64,000 bases of DNA from positions 284,400 through 348,399 of the forward strand of contig NZ_PNXQ01000012.1 of assembly GCF_005217525.1 (NCBI RefSeq), read 5' to 3'. Below the pieces are notes generated by a model. The model was not told where the DNA came from and searched no databases. It saw nothing but the letters and a program-made list of their open reading frames with translations. Of this stretch, positions 25,083 through 35,220 are shown one piece after another. Source of the stretch: Paenibacillus terrae (GTDB lineage: Bacteria; Bacillota; Bacilli; Paenibacillales; Paenibacillaceae). The position numbers and the translations under genes were made by a program. Position 1 is the stretch's first letter. The number at the start of each line of letters is the position of its first letter.

Positions 25083-26624
25083 ATGACATTTACAAAGAAA
25101 AGAAAGCAACGCATGTCCATCCTGATTGCAGTTATGGTCATCATGGGGCTATTAGCCGGGTGTGGAGGCGGTGGCGGAAGCAGTGCACAAAAAGCAGATG
25201 GAACGGATGACAAATCCCAGAAGGTACAGCTACAATTTTATATGCTGGGTGATGCTCCGAAGGATATGCCCGCCATTGAAGCAGAGATTAATAAATTGGC
25301 GGAAAAAGATCTGAATGCCACCGTCAAATTCAACTACACGACGTGGACGGATTGGGATCAGAAGTATAAGCTGCTGCTCTCTTCAGGCCAGCCGATTGAC
25401 CTGATCTTCACTGCAGATTGGACGCAGTATCAGGCCTACGCCAAGAAAGGCGCGTTCCTGCCGCTTGACGATCTGCTGCCGAAGGCTGCGCCTGCCCTGC
25501 AAAAATTTGTGCCTCAAAGTATGTGGGATAGCGTTAAAATCGGGGGCAAAATTTATACCGTTCCTAGCACGTTTAAAGAATATGTGACCAACGGTTTTGT
25601 GTGGCGTGAGGATTTGCGTGAGAAATATAATCTGCCTAAACCTACGGATATAAAGAGCTACGAGGCTTACATGGAAGGTATCCGTCAGCATGAGCCTAAT
25701 ATGAAACCGATCTCGCTGAATAGTGATATTAAAGGAAACCTGCATGATCGCTATTCCGAATTGGTAACCAAGAGTGTAGGGGCTTTGCCTTATGGCATCG
25801 GCATTAAATATGAGAAGCCGACAGAGGTTTACAAGTATTGGGGGTCAGATGAGCAAAAAGAAGAGCTGAACACTTACAAACGCTGGGCCGATAAAGGATT
25901 CATCCCTAAAAATGTACTGAATGTAAAGGATACGCTACAGGATCAGGTGACTTCGGGTAAAGCAGCGAGTATTTTTGGTGACAATCCAAACCGGTTTAAT
26001 GATATGGTCATTAAGATCAAATCTGCTCACCCTGATTGGAAGCTGGATTACTATCCTTTCCCGCTGACGACGGGTTATGCGACTCCAGTGCATCCGATTC
26101 ATAACGGCTTTGCGATTCCAAAAAGTAGTCCTAACCCTGCGCGGGCACTGGCCTTTTATGAAAAGCTTGTGACGGACAAACGTTATAATCTGCTCACACA
26201 ATACGGGATTGAAGGCAAAAACTATGAAGTCAAAGACGGGTACTATCAAATGGTAGGTACGTCCAGCACGAACGGTTTTCCACGGGAAGGCATGAACGGT
26301 TGGGCTTGGCGTAACCCGGAATACATGCTGTTTGATTCAAGCTTTGACCGTGTGAAGCAGATTTTTGCTGATCTGGATAAAATTCAGAAGCCTGACCTGT
26401 TCACTGGCTTTGCCGAGGATTATACAACCTATCAGGCTGAAAAGGCGGCTTTGGAGCAGGTTGAGAAGCAATATCTTTATCCGCTCCAAGCTGGACTGAT
26501 TGATAATGTGGATCAAGGCTTGCAGACCTTCTTGCAAAAAGCAAATCAGGCTGGCCTGGAGAAAATCCAGACGGAATATACCAAGCAATGGGAAACCTAC
26601 GTGAAGGAGAAAGGTATTAAGTAA
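25083..26624 (+). CDS. Sugar ABC transporter solute-binding lipoprotein, 513 aa
   Basis: Lipoprotein signal with lipobox LLAGC (Cys26), then a Gly-rich spacer and the family-1 extracellular binding fold (VQLQFYMLGDAPKDMPAIEA, then SSGQPIDLIFTADWTQYQAY). Its length and the C-terminal region match LplA-like binding proteins of CUT1 systems for complex polysaccharide fragments. AAAGGAGG precedes ATG 25083. It forms one locus with the two permeases, and the convergent AraC-type regulator next door probably controls it. Confidence 0.88.
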   Translation: MTFTKKRKQRMSILIAVMVIMGLLAGCGGGGGSSAQKADGTDDKSQKVQLQFYMLGDAPKDMPAIEAEINKLAEKDLNATVKFNYTTWTDWDQKYKLLLSSGQPIDLIFTADWTQYQAYAKKGAFLPLDDLLPKAAPALQKFVPQSMWDSVKIGGKIYTVPSTFKEYVTNGFVWREDLREKYNLPKPTDIKSYEAYMEGIRQHEPNMKPISLNSDIKGNLHDRYSELVTKSVGALPYGIGIKYEKPTEVYKYWGSDEQKEELNTYKRWADKGFIPKNVLNVKDTLQDQVTSGKAASIFGDNPNRFNDMVIKIKSAHPDWKLDYYPFPLTTGYATPVHPIHNGFAIPKSSPNPARALAFYEKLVTDKRYNLLTQYGIEGKNYEVKDGYYQMVGTSSTNGFPREGMNGWAWRNPEYMLFDSSFDRVKQIFADLDKIQKPDLFTGFAEDYTTYQAEKAALEQVEKQYLYPLQAGLIDNVDQGLQTFLQKANQAGLEKIQTEYTKQWETYVKEKGIK

Positions 26625-26665
26625 TTGAGCAAGGCAAAGAGATTTTAACAGTTGGGATAAAAATA

Positions 26666-26703
26666 AAAGCAGGTCTCCAGGAAGTTGGAGGCTTGCTTTT
26701 TTA
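26666..26703. terminator. Terminator between the ABC genes and the AraC-type regulator
   Basis: AAAAGCAGGTCTCCA pairs with TGGAGGCTTGCTTTT followed by TT; usable on both strands (A-run on the left). Confidence 0.75.
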
Positions 26704-26778
26704 GTGTCAGTCTATTTTTTGTGGCATCAACGTTCCGTTCTCGGAGCAATCGCATAAGACATCTGACTATAGCCCTGC

Positions 26779-29040
26779 TTATTGCGCGTTCGCTTTGGAA
26801 CGACGAAAATCTGTAGGCGTCACGCCCATGCTACGCTTGAACATGCGGTGAAAATAAGAGCTGCTCGCAAATCCGGTTTGTTCTGCCACGTCAGCTACCG
26901 ACCAGTCGGTTTGCTCCAGCAGCTCGCAGGCTTTGCGAATGCGTAGCTGTTGAATGACATCTACAATGGTAGACATGGTTTGTTGCTTGTATAGCCTGCT
27001 GACATAGATCGGTGACATATCCAGCTCTTCAGCGATCTGGTTGAGGCAAAAATCAGGATCAGCATAGGCTTGCTCTATTCGCTCATTAATTTGCCGTACT
27101 AGCCGCTCTTGTTTCGTGTTTCGTTTTTCCGATAGGTTGGAGCGGACATGATCAAAGACCAATTGATATTGTTCGATAAGCTCCGGGGCCGTCTCCAACT
27201 GATCTGCGGATGGCAATTCAGGGATAGATCCGGCAGCAAATCCATTACGCTCACTCATATGCTGAATGGCATGATTCACACTCATCATCAGCCGGGATAT
27301 AGCCGCCTGTACGACGGAAAATGAATATTTTTCCATGTGCATCAGCAAGTCCTTGAACATGCCATGAGCTTCCTCCGTATGACCAGATAGCAGCGTGTCG
27401 AGCAATTTTTTCTCCTTATCCGACGGATAAACGTAGGCATTTTGAGTATTTGAGTCCATTGTGTTCTGCGCATCAATAATACAGCCGTGCCCTTGAAAAA
27501 ATCGGTGCATGGACGCTTCCTGAACCTGACGGTACAACAGATGCAGCCGTTCCGGCTGGCTTGCGATGGCACTATAGGTCAGAGATACACTTAACTTCAA
27601 GTATTCAAAGCAAGCTTCACGTATCTGGCGCAATAAGGTTTTCAGCAGTACGGTATCCGTATGCTCCGCAGGATCAAGAATGTTGAGCAGCAACAGGACG
27701 CTGTCTTCGTCGATATCCACGGCTTCCACCTGGTACGTCTGCCCGCATATTTCAGAAGCAATATTCATCATGGCAAACTTATAGGGCAGCAGGTCCGGAC
27801 CGCGTTCGCTTTGCCACCGGGCATATTCATCTATACGCAGCAGCACCAGCCGATAGTCTTTGTCGAACTGGAATGTGATTCCAAGCTCACGCAACCGCTC
27901 CGGCTCCTCGCCGGCAGGAAGCAATTGAACCCCCCGAATAATATTCTGTAAAATGTTTTGCCGGATCGTATACATGCTGTTTCGTTTCTCTGATTCTAAT
28001 GAATTCATATGGACAACGATCTGTCCAATGGGGGTATACAGCATTCTGGACAGCAGCCAGGAAGCCACGAACCCTGCTAATGCAATGATGGCGGCAATCA
28101 GAAGCATGGCATTACGGATAACACTCGCCATTTTGACAACGCTTTCATACGGGGTGACACTAATATACTGCCAACCCAATCCGTCTTGGGAGGTATAGGA
28201 AATGAGTGATCTTTTACTGTGAAAATCTTCTACAAAATATCCTGTTTCCTGTTTTTTGACTCGGGTGTGCAGCCACAGCTGTTCTTTTTCGTTCAATGCT
28301 TCGTCTGCCAGTGTCGCGCCGGATAAAAGTCTGCCTTGATCGTCCAAAATATAAGCTGTTCCGCCTGATGCCTTATTCGTCGCCATTTCCTTGTTCATCC
28401 AAGTTGCAGATACATTGACGATCACAGCCGAATTCATCGCTTCGTTCGAGTTGATTGCGTCGTAGCATAAATACGTATAGGCGGCAATTTCTGTACTGTC
28501 TTGATCTGCTCCGGCCGCGGAGTCTGACGCAGACAGCAGCGGATAGGTGCGTGGGATAGGTGTAAATGGCTTATAATCCTGATAATGATCCAGCACGCGT
28601 ATAATATCCGTGTCAGCCAGTTCACTTTTGCTATATAACCCGTTTTGCCCCCGTGAGGATGCAATATAGAAGGTGTCGCTTTTCGGATTATACACATAGA
28701 TGGATTCAATGTACGGCATAGAATTGAGATAATTGTTCAGCTCAGACATGGCAGCGGTTACATCATATACATTGGGTTTGGGATAATACAACAACTTGGA
28801 CAGGGTGCTGCTGCGGTACATTTGGAAGGCCAACGATTGGGCGATAGATGTCATGTTAATGACCTCTCTGCTTCTCAGTGTCAGGCTGCTGTGATTGGCT
28901 TCGAATGCTTGCTCCTTCTCCACCCGAATATAATAAAAATAATACACTGTGGTAGATACCAGCAACGTCAGCGTAATACATAACGTGATACTGATCATCA
29001 ATTTGCTGTGAAGCTTGTGATGCTTTTTGAAATTGCTCAT
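26779..29040 (-). CDS. Membrane-bound AraC-family regulator with sensor domain, 753 aa
   Basis: Start ATG 29040 (MSNFKKHHKLHSKLMISITL) has CAGGAG upstream; the longer frame has no SD. A membrane segment at ~13-35, an extracytoplasmic Cache-like sensor domain (~36-295), a second membrane segment at ~305-330 and a HAMP-like joint are followed by a central domain. The C-terminal AraC HTH is at ~650-750: LNQIAEELDMSPIYVSRLYK, then VADVAEQTGFASSSYFHRMF. This type is common in Paenibacillus beside CUT1 importers and probably senses sugar outside the cell to activate the neighbouring transporter without a phosphorelay. Confidence 0.88.
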   Translation of the reverse strand: MSNFKKHHKLHSKLMISITLCITLTLLVSTTVYYFYYIRVEKEQAFEANHSSLTLRSREVINMTSIAQSLAFQMYRSSTLSKLLYYPKPNVYDVTAAMSELNNYLNSMPYIESIYVYNPKSDTFYIASSRGQNGLYSKSELADTDIIRVLDHYQDYKPFTPIPRTYPLLSASDSAAGADQDSTEIAAYTYLCYDAINSNEAMNSAVIVNVSATWMNKEMATNKASGGTAYILDDQGRLLSGATLADEALNEKEQLWLHTRVKKQETGYFVEDFHSKRSLISYTSQDGLGWQYISVTPYESVVKMASVIRNAMLLIAAIIALAGFVASWLLSRMLYTPIGQIVVHMNSLESEKRNSMYTIRQNILQNIIRGVQLLPAGEEPERLRELGITFQFDKDYRLVLLRIDEYARWQSERGPDLLPYKFAMMNIASEICGQTYQVEAVDIDEDSVLLLLNILDPAEHTDTVLLKTLLRQIREACFEYLKLSVSLTYSAIASQPERLHLLYRQVQEASMHRFFQGHGCIIDAQNTMDSNTQNAYVYPSDKEKKLLDTLLSGHTEEAHGMFKDLLMHMEKYSFSVVQAAISRLMMSVNHAIQHMSERNGFAAGSIPELPSADQLETAPELIEQYQLVFDHVRSNLSEKRNTKQERLVRQINERIEQAYADPDFCLNQIAEELDMSPIYVSRLYKQQTMSTIVDVIQQLRIRKACELLEQTDWSVADVAEQTGFASSSYFHRMFKRSMGVTPTDFRRSKANAQ

Positions 29041-29165
29041 GTGGGCAGGTCTCCTGTCTATGTGCATATAGCCAAAATACACCCTAATATGTATTCATTA
29101 TACGTGCCTTTCTGTGAACAGGACAGTGAACAAACTAATTTTTTATGAAAAATAATGACTTTTTC

Positions 29166-29220
29166 GTAAAAAGGCCAGGAACCCGATACGCAAAATCGCT
29201 TGCGTCGGTTCCCAGCCTGG
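29166..29220 (-). terminator. Terminator of the expansin gene
   Basis: On the minus strand CCAGG...CCTGG encloses further pairing (GGGAACCGACGCAAG with its partner) and is followed by CCTTTTTACG. It lies 95 nt beyond the expansin stop codon. Confidence 0.6.
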
Positions 29221-29315
29221 GGATTACATAAAGCCTGTCACGAATTGGACAGCACATAGGTAGGAAGCGCCCATTTGTGCCTGACAGGACTCAAAATGTG
29301 AGAAGATATCTGCAA

Positions 29316-30029
29316 TCAGTCAGGGAATTGCACATTACCTTTAACAATATAGGCATCGCCCGTTCCATTTTCTGCTAGAGCCGGGAGGGTATCGTTCAGC
29401 ACCACACCGCGAATGTCTGTAATCCGGATTTTAAGAGGCTGGTTCCCTAAGTTAGTACCCAGAAAGTGGTTGTAGTCCTGTTTTTCGAGATTGGTCCACT
29501 GTCCATTCTGTTGGACTTCCAGTTTTAAGACAGGATATTTATGATTGCGTACCTGAATAGCTGCCCACCACCGGCTGCTGCCTTCTTTAATACGGTAGGA
29601 GACGTTTCCAGTAACTGGGGCTTTGACGACTTTCCATGAGATATTGATTTTTCCATCAATTGGGTTGCCAATTTGGTTAAAGGCATTCGGAGACAGGTCG
29701 AGCGCACCACTTGGACCTTCAGGATAAAGATCGGTTACATAGACGGTTGTTTTCCCTTTCGGGCCTTGGACTTCCAGATATGCTCCTGCCATTGCGGCTT
29801 TGATTCCGCTATAATTCAGTTGTGTGCGGTTAAGAGCCGTAATTTTTGCATCGGAAGGGATTGGATCAAGCAGCAATGCTCCTCCTGAGTAGCCAGATCC
29901 GGTATAGGTAGCATAACCTGTGTATGTATCATTCCAAGCAGCAGAAGCGGGGAGAGCGAACAAAACAAGACTTAGCAATGATGCAAGACCAACCGTTTTG
30001 AACTTGCGAATCGCAGAGCTTTTTTGCAT
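29316..30029 (-). CDS. exlX: Bacterial expansin (EXLX1/YoaJ type), 237 aa
   Basis: Close to B. subtilis YoaJ. Signal peptide residues 1-31 ends in ASA. The six-stranded double-psi beta-barrel D1 has GYATYTGSGYSGGALLLDPI and VYVTDLYPEGPSGALDLSPN, with the Thr/Asp pair and Asp of the loosening surface. The D2 cellulose-binding domain has YRIKEGSSRWWAAIQVRNHK with the linear Trp-Trp platform. Expansins loosen plant cell walls without hydrolysis and help root colonisation. ATG 30029 is chosen because AAGGAGG falls 8 nt upstream; an ATG at 30050 lies before the SD. Its own terminator follows. Confidence 0.93.
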   Translation of the reverse strand: MQKSSAIRKFKTVGLASLLSLVLFALPASAAWNDTYTGYATYTGSGYSGGALLLDPIPSDAKITALNRTQLNYSGIKAAMAGAYLEVQGPKGKTTVYVTDLYPEGPSGALDLSPNAFNQIGNPIDGKINISWKVVKAPVTGNVSYRIKEGSSRWWAAIQVRNHKYPVLKLEVQQNGQWTNLEKQDYNHFLGTNLGNQPLKIRITDIRGVVLNDTLPALAENGTGDAYIVKGNVQFPD

Positions 30030-30309
30030 AATTATTTCCTCCTTGTTCATTTAATAGATTCATATAGTAAATATAAACACTATATTACATAATATTTCAA
30101 ATAGTACAATAGGCTTTTGAGGCAAAAAGAAAATAATGCATAAGTTTGTCAACATGCTTCTAGGCCTTATTGCGTGTTTTTATGGGAATTGCAGAACTGT
30201 GCTTTTTTTCGCAGATGTCTGCTCAATCTGATGGTAGAATCAGGAAGATGCATGATAATAGATAGCAGAGATGACTGGAGAACGATTAACACAGAGGAGG
30301 GGTTTATGA

Positions 30310-31461
30310 ATGGGGAGGAATATCTTTTATGTACCGCCAGTGAACTTGATGGGGATTGGATGTCTTAGAGATCTGGGACCGATGTTGCAAGAGAGAGGAT
30401 TTATGAAAGCGCTTATCGTGACGGATAAATGGCTGCGTCGAAATGGGATCACCGACCGGGTTATTGCTGTTTTGGAGCAGCATGGAGTTCCATATATTGT
30501 GTATGATGGTGTGCAACCTAACCCTACCTGTAACAATGTTCACGAAGGAGTCAAGGTGTTTCAGGATAACGGATGTGATGTTCTCGTCTCGGTAGGTGGT
30601 GGGTCGCCTCAGGATGCGGCCAAAGCCATTGGCATCATTGTCACCAATGGAGGACATATTTCAGAATATGAAGGCGTTCACAAATCCAAACGACCGTCCG
30701 TTCCTATTGTGGCAGTGAATACAACGGCGGGCACCTCCAGCGAGGTCACCATTAACTATGTCATTACGGATGAGAAGCGTAAGGTCAAAATGGTCATGGT
30801 TGATAAAAACAGCCTGGCTTCGATCTCTGTAAATGACCCCGAATTAATGGTGGGTAAGCCAGCCGAATTAACTGCTGCGACAGGTATGGATGCGCTTACT
30901 CATGCGATTGAGGCGCTGGTTACCCCGGGAGCTTATCCAGTCACCGATGCCACTGCCCTGGCTGCTGTCGAACTGATATTCCGTTATTTGCCTGATGCTG
31001 TGGAGAACGGTCAAAATATTGAGGCTCGGGAAAAGCTTGTGTATGCTGTTTTTCTGGGAGGGCTGGCCTTCAACAATGCGGGGTTGGGATATGTGCATGC
31101 GATGGCTCATCAGCTTGGAGGTGTGTATGATCTTCCGCATGGGGTGTGTAATGCGATGCTGCTGCCCTATGTACAGGAGGCCAATGCGAAGCATGTTCCT
31201 CGTAAATTCAGACCTATCGCTCAAGCGATTGGATTCTCGGTCAGAGGAAGAACTGACGAGGAGTGTGCTGAATTTGTCGTGGATGCCATCCGTGGGCTGG
31301 CACAGGAGGTCGGAATCCCGAAACGCTTGTCTGAGCTGGGAGTAACGGACCCGGACCTGAATCTGTTAGCCGACAATGCGATGAAGGATGCCTGTGCGCC
31401 CGGTAATCCGTTTCAGCCAACCAAAGAGGAAGTTATCGCTTTGTTCCAAAAAATACTCTAA
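30310..31461 (+). CDS. Iron-containing alcohol dehydrogenase, 383 aa
   Basis: Group III Fe-ADH. The NAD-binding region is VLVSVGGGSPQDAAKAIGI; the conserved NTTAGTSSEVT follows; the metal ligands are Asp in MVGKPAELTAATGMDALTHA and His in the motif GYVHAMAHQLGGVYDLPHG. Length is normal. The family oxidises methanol, ethanol, 1,3-propanediol or butanol, or reduces the aldehydes; the exact substrate is not clear. AGAGGAGGGG precedes ATG 30310. Single gene. Confidence 0.92.
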   Translation: MGRNIFYVPPVNLMGIGCLRDLGPMLQERGFMKALIVTDKWLRRNGITDRVIAVLEQHGVPYIVYDGVQPNPTCNNVHEGVKVFQDNGCDVLVSVGGGSPQDAAKAIGIIVTNGGHISEYEGVHKSKRPSVPIVAVNTTAGTSSEVTINYVITDEKRKVKMVMVDKNSLASISVNDPELMVGKPAELTAATGMDALTHAIEALVTPGAYPVTDATALAAVELIFRYLPDAVENGQNIEAREKLVYAVFLGGLAFNNAGLGYVHAMAHQLGGVYDLPHGVCNAMLLPYVQEANAKHVPRKFRPIAQAIGFSVRGRTDEECAEFVVDAIRGLAQEVGIPKRLSELGVTDPDLNLLADNAMKDACAPGNPFQPTKEEVIALFQKIL

Positions 31462-31618
31462 GGCGAATTTTTGACCAGGACTTTTGACCGATATCCTCTA
31501 AATAGAATAAGCGAACTATTGTTCTCTTTTTGTTTGTCGTATACAATCGAATCATGCTGATTCAAATAGAGTGATGTCGAACTCTGTTGTATGCTGCAAC
31601 GAAAGGATGTTATGCACC

Positions 31619-32335
31619 ATGATGGGAAGAGCCCATTTGATTATTGGAACCGGGGCCTCCCTGTCGGTATTAGCCTTGAACGGATACGAAGTGACTCCGG
31701 CTGCCGTGGCTGCCGCTGTAGTCGGTTCACTGCTGCCGGATATTGACGAGCCTAACTCCATGCTCGTGAGTCGTGCGTTGCCTACCAAAATGCTCAGACT
31801 CGTACAGCTCCTGATGATTGGGGCTGCGGGCTGGGTATTTTTCACCCGTCTGGCTCCGCCGCCGTGGAATCTTGTTCTGGCTTTGCTGATGATCAGCGCT
31901 TCCTTTATGCCTTCACGATCCATGCGAAAGGTTATTATTTTTTTGCTTGGGATTGGCTTGGCCTGGTATGGGGAAGCATATGCGCCGTGGAATTACATTG
32001 CCGGATGCCTGCTGATTATCTGTACGCTTGTCCCGCACCGGGGATTGACACATACGGTGTACGGAACAGTCGCATGGGCTGCGTTGCTGTATGGTACAAC
32101 TCGTCTGCACGGTGACAGCATATGGCTGGCTGGCGGTTTGGCGTATCTGCTGCATTTGTTGGCAGATTCCTTGACGAATAACGGGATTAAACCTTTGCCA
32201 CCGTTCAAATGGAAGCTGCGATTTAGGCTGATGAGTACCGGAACGCGCAAAGGGAAGCAGGTAGAGAATATCTGCATTGCCTTGACGGCTATACTTGTTA
32301 TCATTGCCTTGCTTCGTTATAAGCATTTGATATGA
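31619..32335 (+). CDS. YdjM/DUF457-family membrane-bound metal-dependent hydrolase-like protein, 238 aa
   Basis: Begins MMGRAHLIIGTGASLSVLAL with several membrane segments and the family motifs GSLLPDIDEPNS, VPHRGLTHTVYG and LLHLLADSLTNNGI, whose Asp and His probably bind metal. YdjM homologues are inner-membrane proteins often under LexA control in enterics, but the reaction is not known. The start at 31619 is chosen for the family N terminus with AAAGGATG upstream. Single gene ended by a bidirectional terminator at 32366-32407. Confidence 0.8.
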   Translation: MMGRAHLIIGTGASLSVLALNGYEVTPAAVAAAVVGSLLPDIDEPNSMLVSRALPTKMLRLVQLLMIGAAGWVFFTRLAPPPWNLVLALLMISASFMPSRSMRKVIIFLLGIGLAWYGEAYAPWNYIAGCLLIICTLVPHRGLTHTVYGTVAWAALLYGTTRLHGDSIWLAGGLAYLLHLLADSLTNNGIKPLPPFKWKLRFRLMSTGTRKGKQVENICIALTAILVIIALLRYKHLI

Positions 32336-32365
32336 AGCGTTCTATGTTGTAACTCTAATAAATCA

Positions 32366-32407
32366 AAAAAACAGTCAAAACATGTATAACCTGTTTTGAC
32401 TGTTTTT
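32366..32407. terminator. Bidirectional terminator
   Basis: AAAAACAGTCAAAACA pairs with TGTTTTGACTGTTTTT between the convergent ydjM-like and M42 peptidase genes. Confidence 0.9.
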
Positions 32408-32433
32408 AATAGATTGTAATTTTCTGAGAAACC

Positions 32434-33513
32434 TTAAGCTCGTTCAATTATCGTATTTAGCGTCGTGCGATCCAAGTTTTGCACCAGCTTGATGATCAGC
32501 TCTTTGGCTGCATCGTAATCGTCAGTGTGAATAATGGACGAGGAAGTGTGGATGTATCGTCCGCAAATGCCAATGACGGTGGATGGCACTCCAGTTCCGC
32601 TTAAATGGACCTGACCTGCATCGGTTCCACCTGTGGAGATGAAATACTGATACTTGATCTTGTGCGTTTCCGCCATATCCTGCACGTATTCCACAATCCC
32701 GCGATGGGTAATCATACCCGGATCAAAAACCCGCAGCAGCGCGCCTTTACCCAAATGTCCATAAGCGTTCGGATCACCGCCCATATCGTTGGCCGCACTG
32801 CAATCCAGTGCAAAGAAAACGTCCGGCTGAATCAGGTTGGCTGCCGTGCGAGCGCCGCGCAGTCCTACTTCCTCCTGAACGGTAGCCCCAGCATACAGCG
32901 TATTAGGCAGCTTGTCCTTTTCCTTATGTAACGCTTCAAGCAGCTCAATAGCCAAGCCTACACCATAGCGGTTATCCCACGCTTTAGCCATGATTTTTTT
33001 CGGATTTGCCAGAGGAGTAAAATCACAAATCGGCGCAATGGCTGTTCCCGGCACGATGCCCAGATCTTGCGCCTCCTGACGGCTGTCCACGCCGATATCC
33101 AGATACATATGCTTGATGTCCATAGGCTTGCTGCGTTGTGATTCATCCAGCAAATGGGGCGAGACTGAGCCAACGACACCGATCACCGGACCATTTGGAG
33201 TCAGCACCTGAAGACGCTGTGACATGATGGCCTGACTCCACCAGCCTCCAACCGGCTGAAAACGAATCATGCCATTTTCCGTAATGCCATTAACGATAAA
33301 TCCGACTTCATCCAGATGGCCTGCTACCATTATACGTGGCCCGTTCTCTTCCCCGCGCAGCACGCCGAAAAGGCTACCCAAACGATCTTGCACGATTTCG
33401 TCCGTATAACCGGATATCCGTTCTTTAACCCATGCCCGCAGCTCTCGCTCGTGTCCGGGAATGGAAGGAAACTCCGTTAAGTTTTTAAACAGTTCTAATG
33501 TTTTTGATTCCAT
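32434..33513 (-). CDS. M42-family metallo-aminopeptidase (glutamyl aminopeptidase/endoglucanase M), 359 aa
   Basis: Co-catalytic two-metal peptidase of the M42 type. Metal and catalytic residues are in [10 protein letters not shown] (His, Asp), [10 protein letters not shown] (Asp), QEEVGLRGA (Glu-Glu) and [10 protein letters not shown] (Asp), plus the C-terminal His in [10 protein letters not shown]. These enzymes form tetrahedral dodecamers that remove N-terminal residues from peptides. ATG 33513 is chosen because AAGGAG is 12 nt upstream and the longer frame starts inside the SD region. Single gene, divergent from spoVAC. Confidence 0.92.
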   Translation of the reverse strand: MESKTLELFKNLTEFPSIPGHERELRAWVKERISGYTDEIVQDRLGSLFGVLRGEENGPRIMVAGHLDEVGFIVNGITENGMIRFQPVGGWWSQAIMSQRLQVLTPNGPVIGVVGSVSPHLLDESQRSKPMDIKHMYLDIGVDSRQEAQDLGIVPGTAIAPICDFTPLANPKKIMAKAWDNRYGVGLAIELLEALHKEKDKLPNTLYAGATVQEEVGLRGARTAANLIQPDVFFALDCSAANDMGGDPNAYGHLGKGALLRVFDPGMITHRGIVEYVQDMAETHKIKYQYFISTGGTDAGQVHLSGTGVPSTVIGICGRYIHTSSSIIHTDDYDAAKELIIKLVQNLDRTTLNTIIERA

Positions 33514-33691
33514 GATGTACCTCACTCCTTATTAATTAACCAGTGGTCGTCATCCATCCAGTATGAATGGATTTGTACGGAATGTCCACGATATCATTTT
33601 CCTGACATAACAATTCCCCATAAAGCTAATAATGATAAGGACACATGAATCCGAACCGCAAAGTGCGGTACTTACGAACAAGGGGTGGTGA

Positions 33692-34201
33692 ATGATGCCA
33701 GCTAAATCAGGGCAAAGCGGTTTTCGTACCAATACGCCGCCGCTGTCCATAAATGAGAAGGACTATCAAAGTATTTCCAAAAAGCACGAACCATCCAGAA
33801 AAGTTTTTGCCAACTGTGTGCGGGCTTTTCTGGTTGGAGGCGGCATCTGTGTGATTGGTCAGGCAATTCAGGAAGCCTTCATGGCAGGGATGCACATTTC
33901 GGCCAAGGAGGCGGCACCGCCGACCTCATCCATGATGATCCTGCTGGCGGTCATATTGACCTGCTTCGGGGTGTACGACAAGTTTGCCCAATGGGCGGGA
34001 GCGGGAACCGCTGTACCGATTACAGGCTTTGCCAACTCGATGTGTTCGGCTGCACTGGAGCATCGTTCTGAGGGGCTGGTGCTCGGTGTAGGCGCGAATA
34101 TGTTCAAGCTGGCAGGGTCGGTTATCGTATTCGGGGTTGTTGCCGCATTCGTTGTGGGTGTCATCTACGCCATTCTTGGAGTGGGAGGCAACCATCTATG
34201 A
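33692..34201 (+). CDS. spoVAC: Stage V sporulation protein AC
   Basis: 169 residues with several membrane segments and the SpoVAC pattern FLVGGGICVIGQAIQE, GVYDKFAQWAGAGTAVPITG and FANSMCSAALEHRSEG. SpoVAC is a membrane channel protein of the forespore needed for uptake of Ca-dipicolinate and its release at germination. GGGGTGGTG precedes ATG-ATG at 33692. The stop overlaps the spoVAD start (ATGA). A weak sigma-G-like arrangement (TGAATC and a TACTTA element, 33646-33674) lies upstream. Confidence 0.93.
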   Translation: MMPAKSGQSGFRTNTPPLSINEKDYQSISKKHEPSRKVFANCVRAFLVGGGICVIGQAIQEAFMAGMHISAKEAAPPTSSMMILLAVILTCFGVYDKFAQWAGAGTAVPITGFANSMCSAALEHRSEGLVLGVGANMFKLAGSVIVFGVVAAFVVGVIYAILGVGGNHL

Positions 34202-35220
34202 GAAGACAGGGAGGACAAACCTGGAAGTTTGAATCCAGGCCGCGCATCGTGGGAAGTGCAACCGTTGTTGGCCCGGATGAAGGAGAGGGGCCGTTGTCCA
34301 CGGATTTTGACTATATTTATGACAATCTAGAAATTAACGAAAAAACATGGGAAAAAGCGGAACGCAGATTGTTCGAGCACTCTACAGAGCTGGCGTTAAT
34401 CAATGCCAATTTGAACAAAGAGGAAGTACAGTTTTTTATCAGTGGTGATCTGATGAATCAAATTATCAGTAGCTCCTTTTCAGCGCGCAAGCTCGCGATT
34501 CCTTATTTGGGTGTTTTCGGAGCCTGCTCTACGTCGATGGAAAGTCTGGCCTTAGCCGCGCTTATTGTGGATTCAGAGGCGGGCGACTATGTAATGGCGG
34601 GTACGACAAGCCATAACTGTACGGTGGAAAGGCAGTTCCGATATCCTACGGAATATGGATCACAGAAGCCGCCAACGGCTCAGTATACCGTCACAGGCTC
34701 CGGCGCCGTAGTTGTGGGACATGCCAAGTCAGGTACGGTGGTGGATTGCGCTACCATTGGGCGTGTAATGGATATGGGTATTAAAGACCCTTTTAACATG
34801 GGAGGGGCGATGGCTCCAGCGGCGGCGGACACCTTGTTATCTCATTTTCGAGATACGGGTCGGGACCCTGGCTATTATGACCTCATTGTAACGGGGGACT
34901 TGGCCTCGGTAGGGTTGCCGATTACCAAGGAGTTGCTAAAAAAGCAAGGCATTGATATGAGTCAGACCGAATTTAATGATTGTGGTTTACTGATTTACGA
35001 TCTGAACAAGCAAAAGCAAGTCATTGCAGGGGGCAGTGGTTGCGGATGCTCGGCTGTTGTAACTTATGGACATCTGTTGAAGCGGATCGAAAAGGGAGAA
35101 CTTCAGAAGGTACTGGTCGTGGCGACCGGAGCATTGTTATCTCCTTTGTCCGCACAGCAGGGGGAAAGTATTCCCTGCATTGCACATGCTGTAGCTTTCG
35201 AAGCGGGAGGAACAATATGA
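34198..35220 (+). CDS. spoVAD: Stage V sporulation protein AD
   Basis: 340 residues with thiolase-like fold, matching SpoVAD: PRIVGSATVVGPDEGEGPLS, GVFGACSTSMESLALAALIV, TSHNCTVERQFRYPTEYG and VTGDLASVGLPITKELL. SpoVAD binds dipicolinic acid on the inner forespore membrane and works with SpoVAC and SpoVAE. Four-nt overlaps with both neighbours show translational coupling. Expression in the forespore under sigma-G is expected from the family. Confidence 0.95.
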   Translation: MRRQGGQTWKFESRPRIVGSATVVGPDEGEGPLSTDFDYIYDNLEINEKTWEKAERRLFEHSTELALINANLNKEEVQFFISGDLMNQIISSSFSARKLAIPYLGVFGACSTSMESLALAALIVDSEAGDYVMAGTTSHNCTVERQFRYPTEYGSQKPPTAQYTVTGSGAVVVGHAKSGTVVDCATIGRVMDMGIKDPFNMGGAMAPAAADTLLSHFRDTGRDPGYYDLIVTGDLASVGLPITKELLKKQGIDMSQTEFNDCGLLIYDLNKQKQVIAGGSGCGCSAVVTYGHLLKRIEKGELQKVLVVATGALLSPLSAQQGESIPCIAHAVAFEAGGTI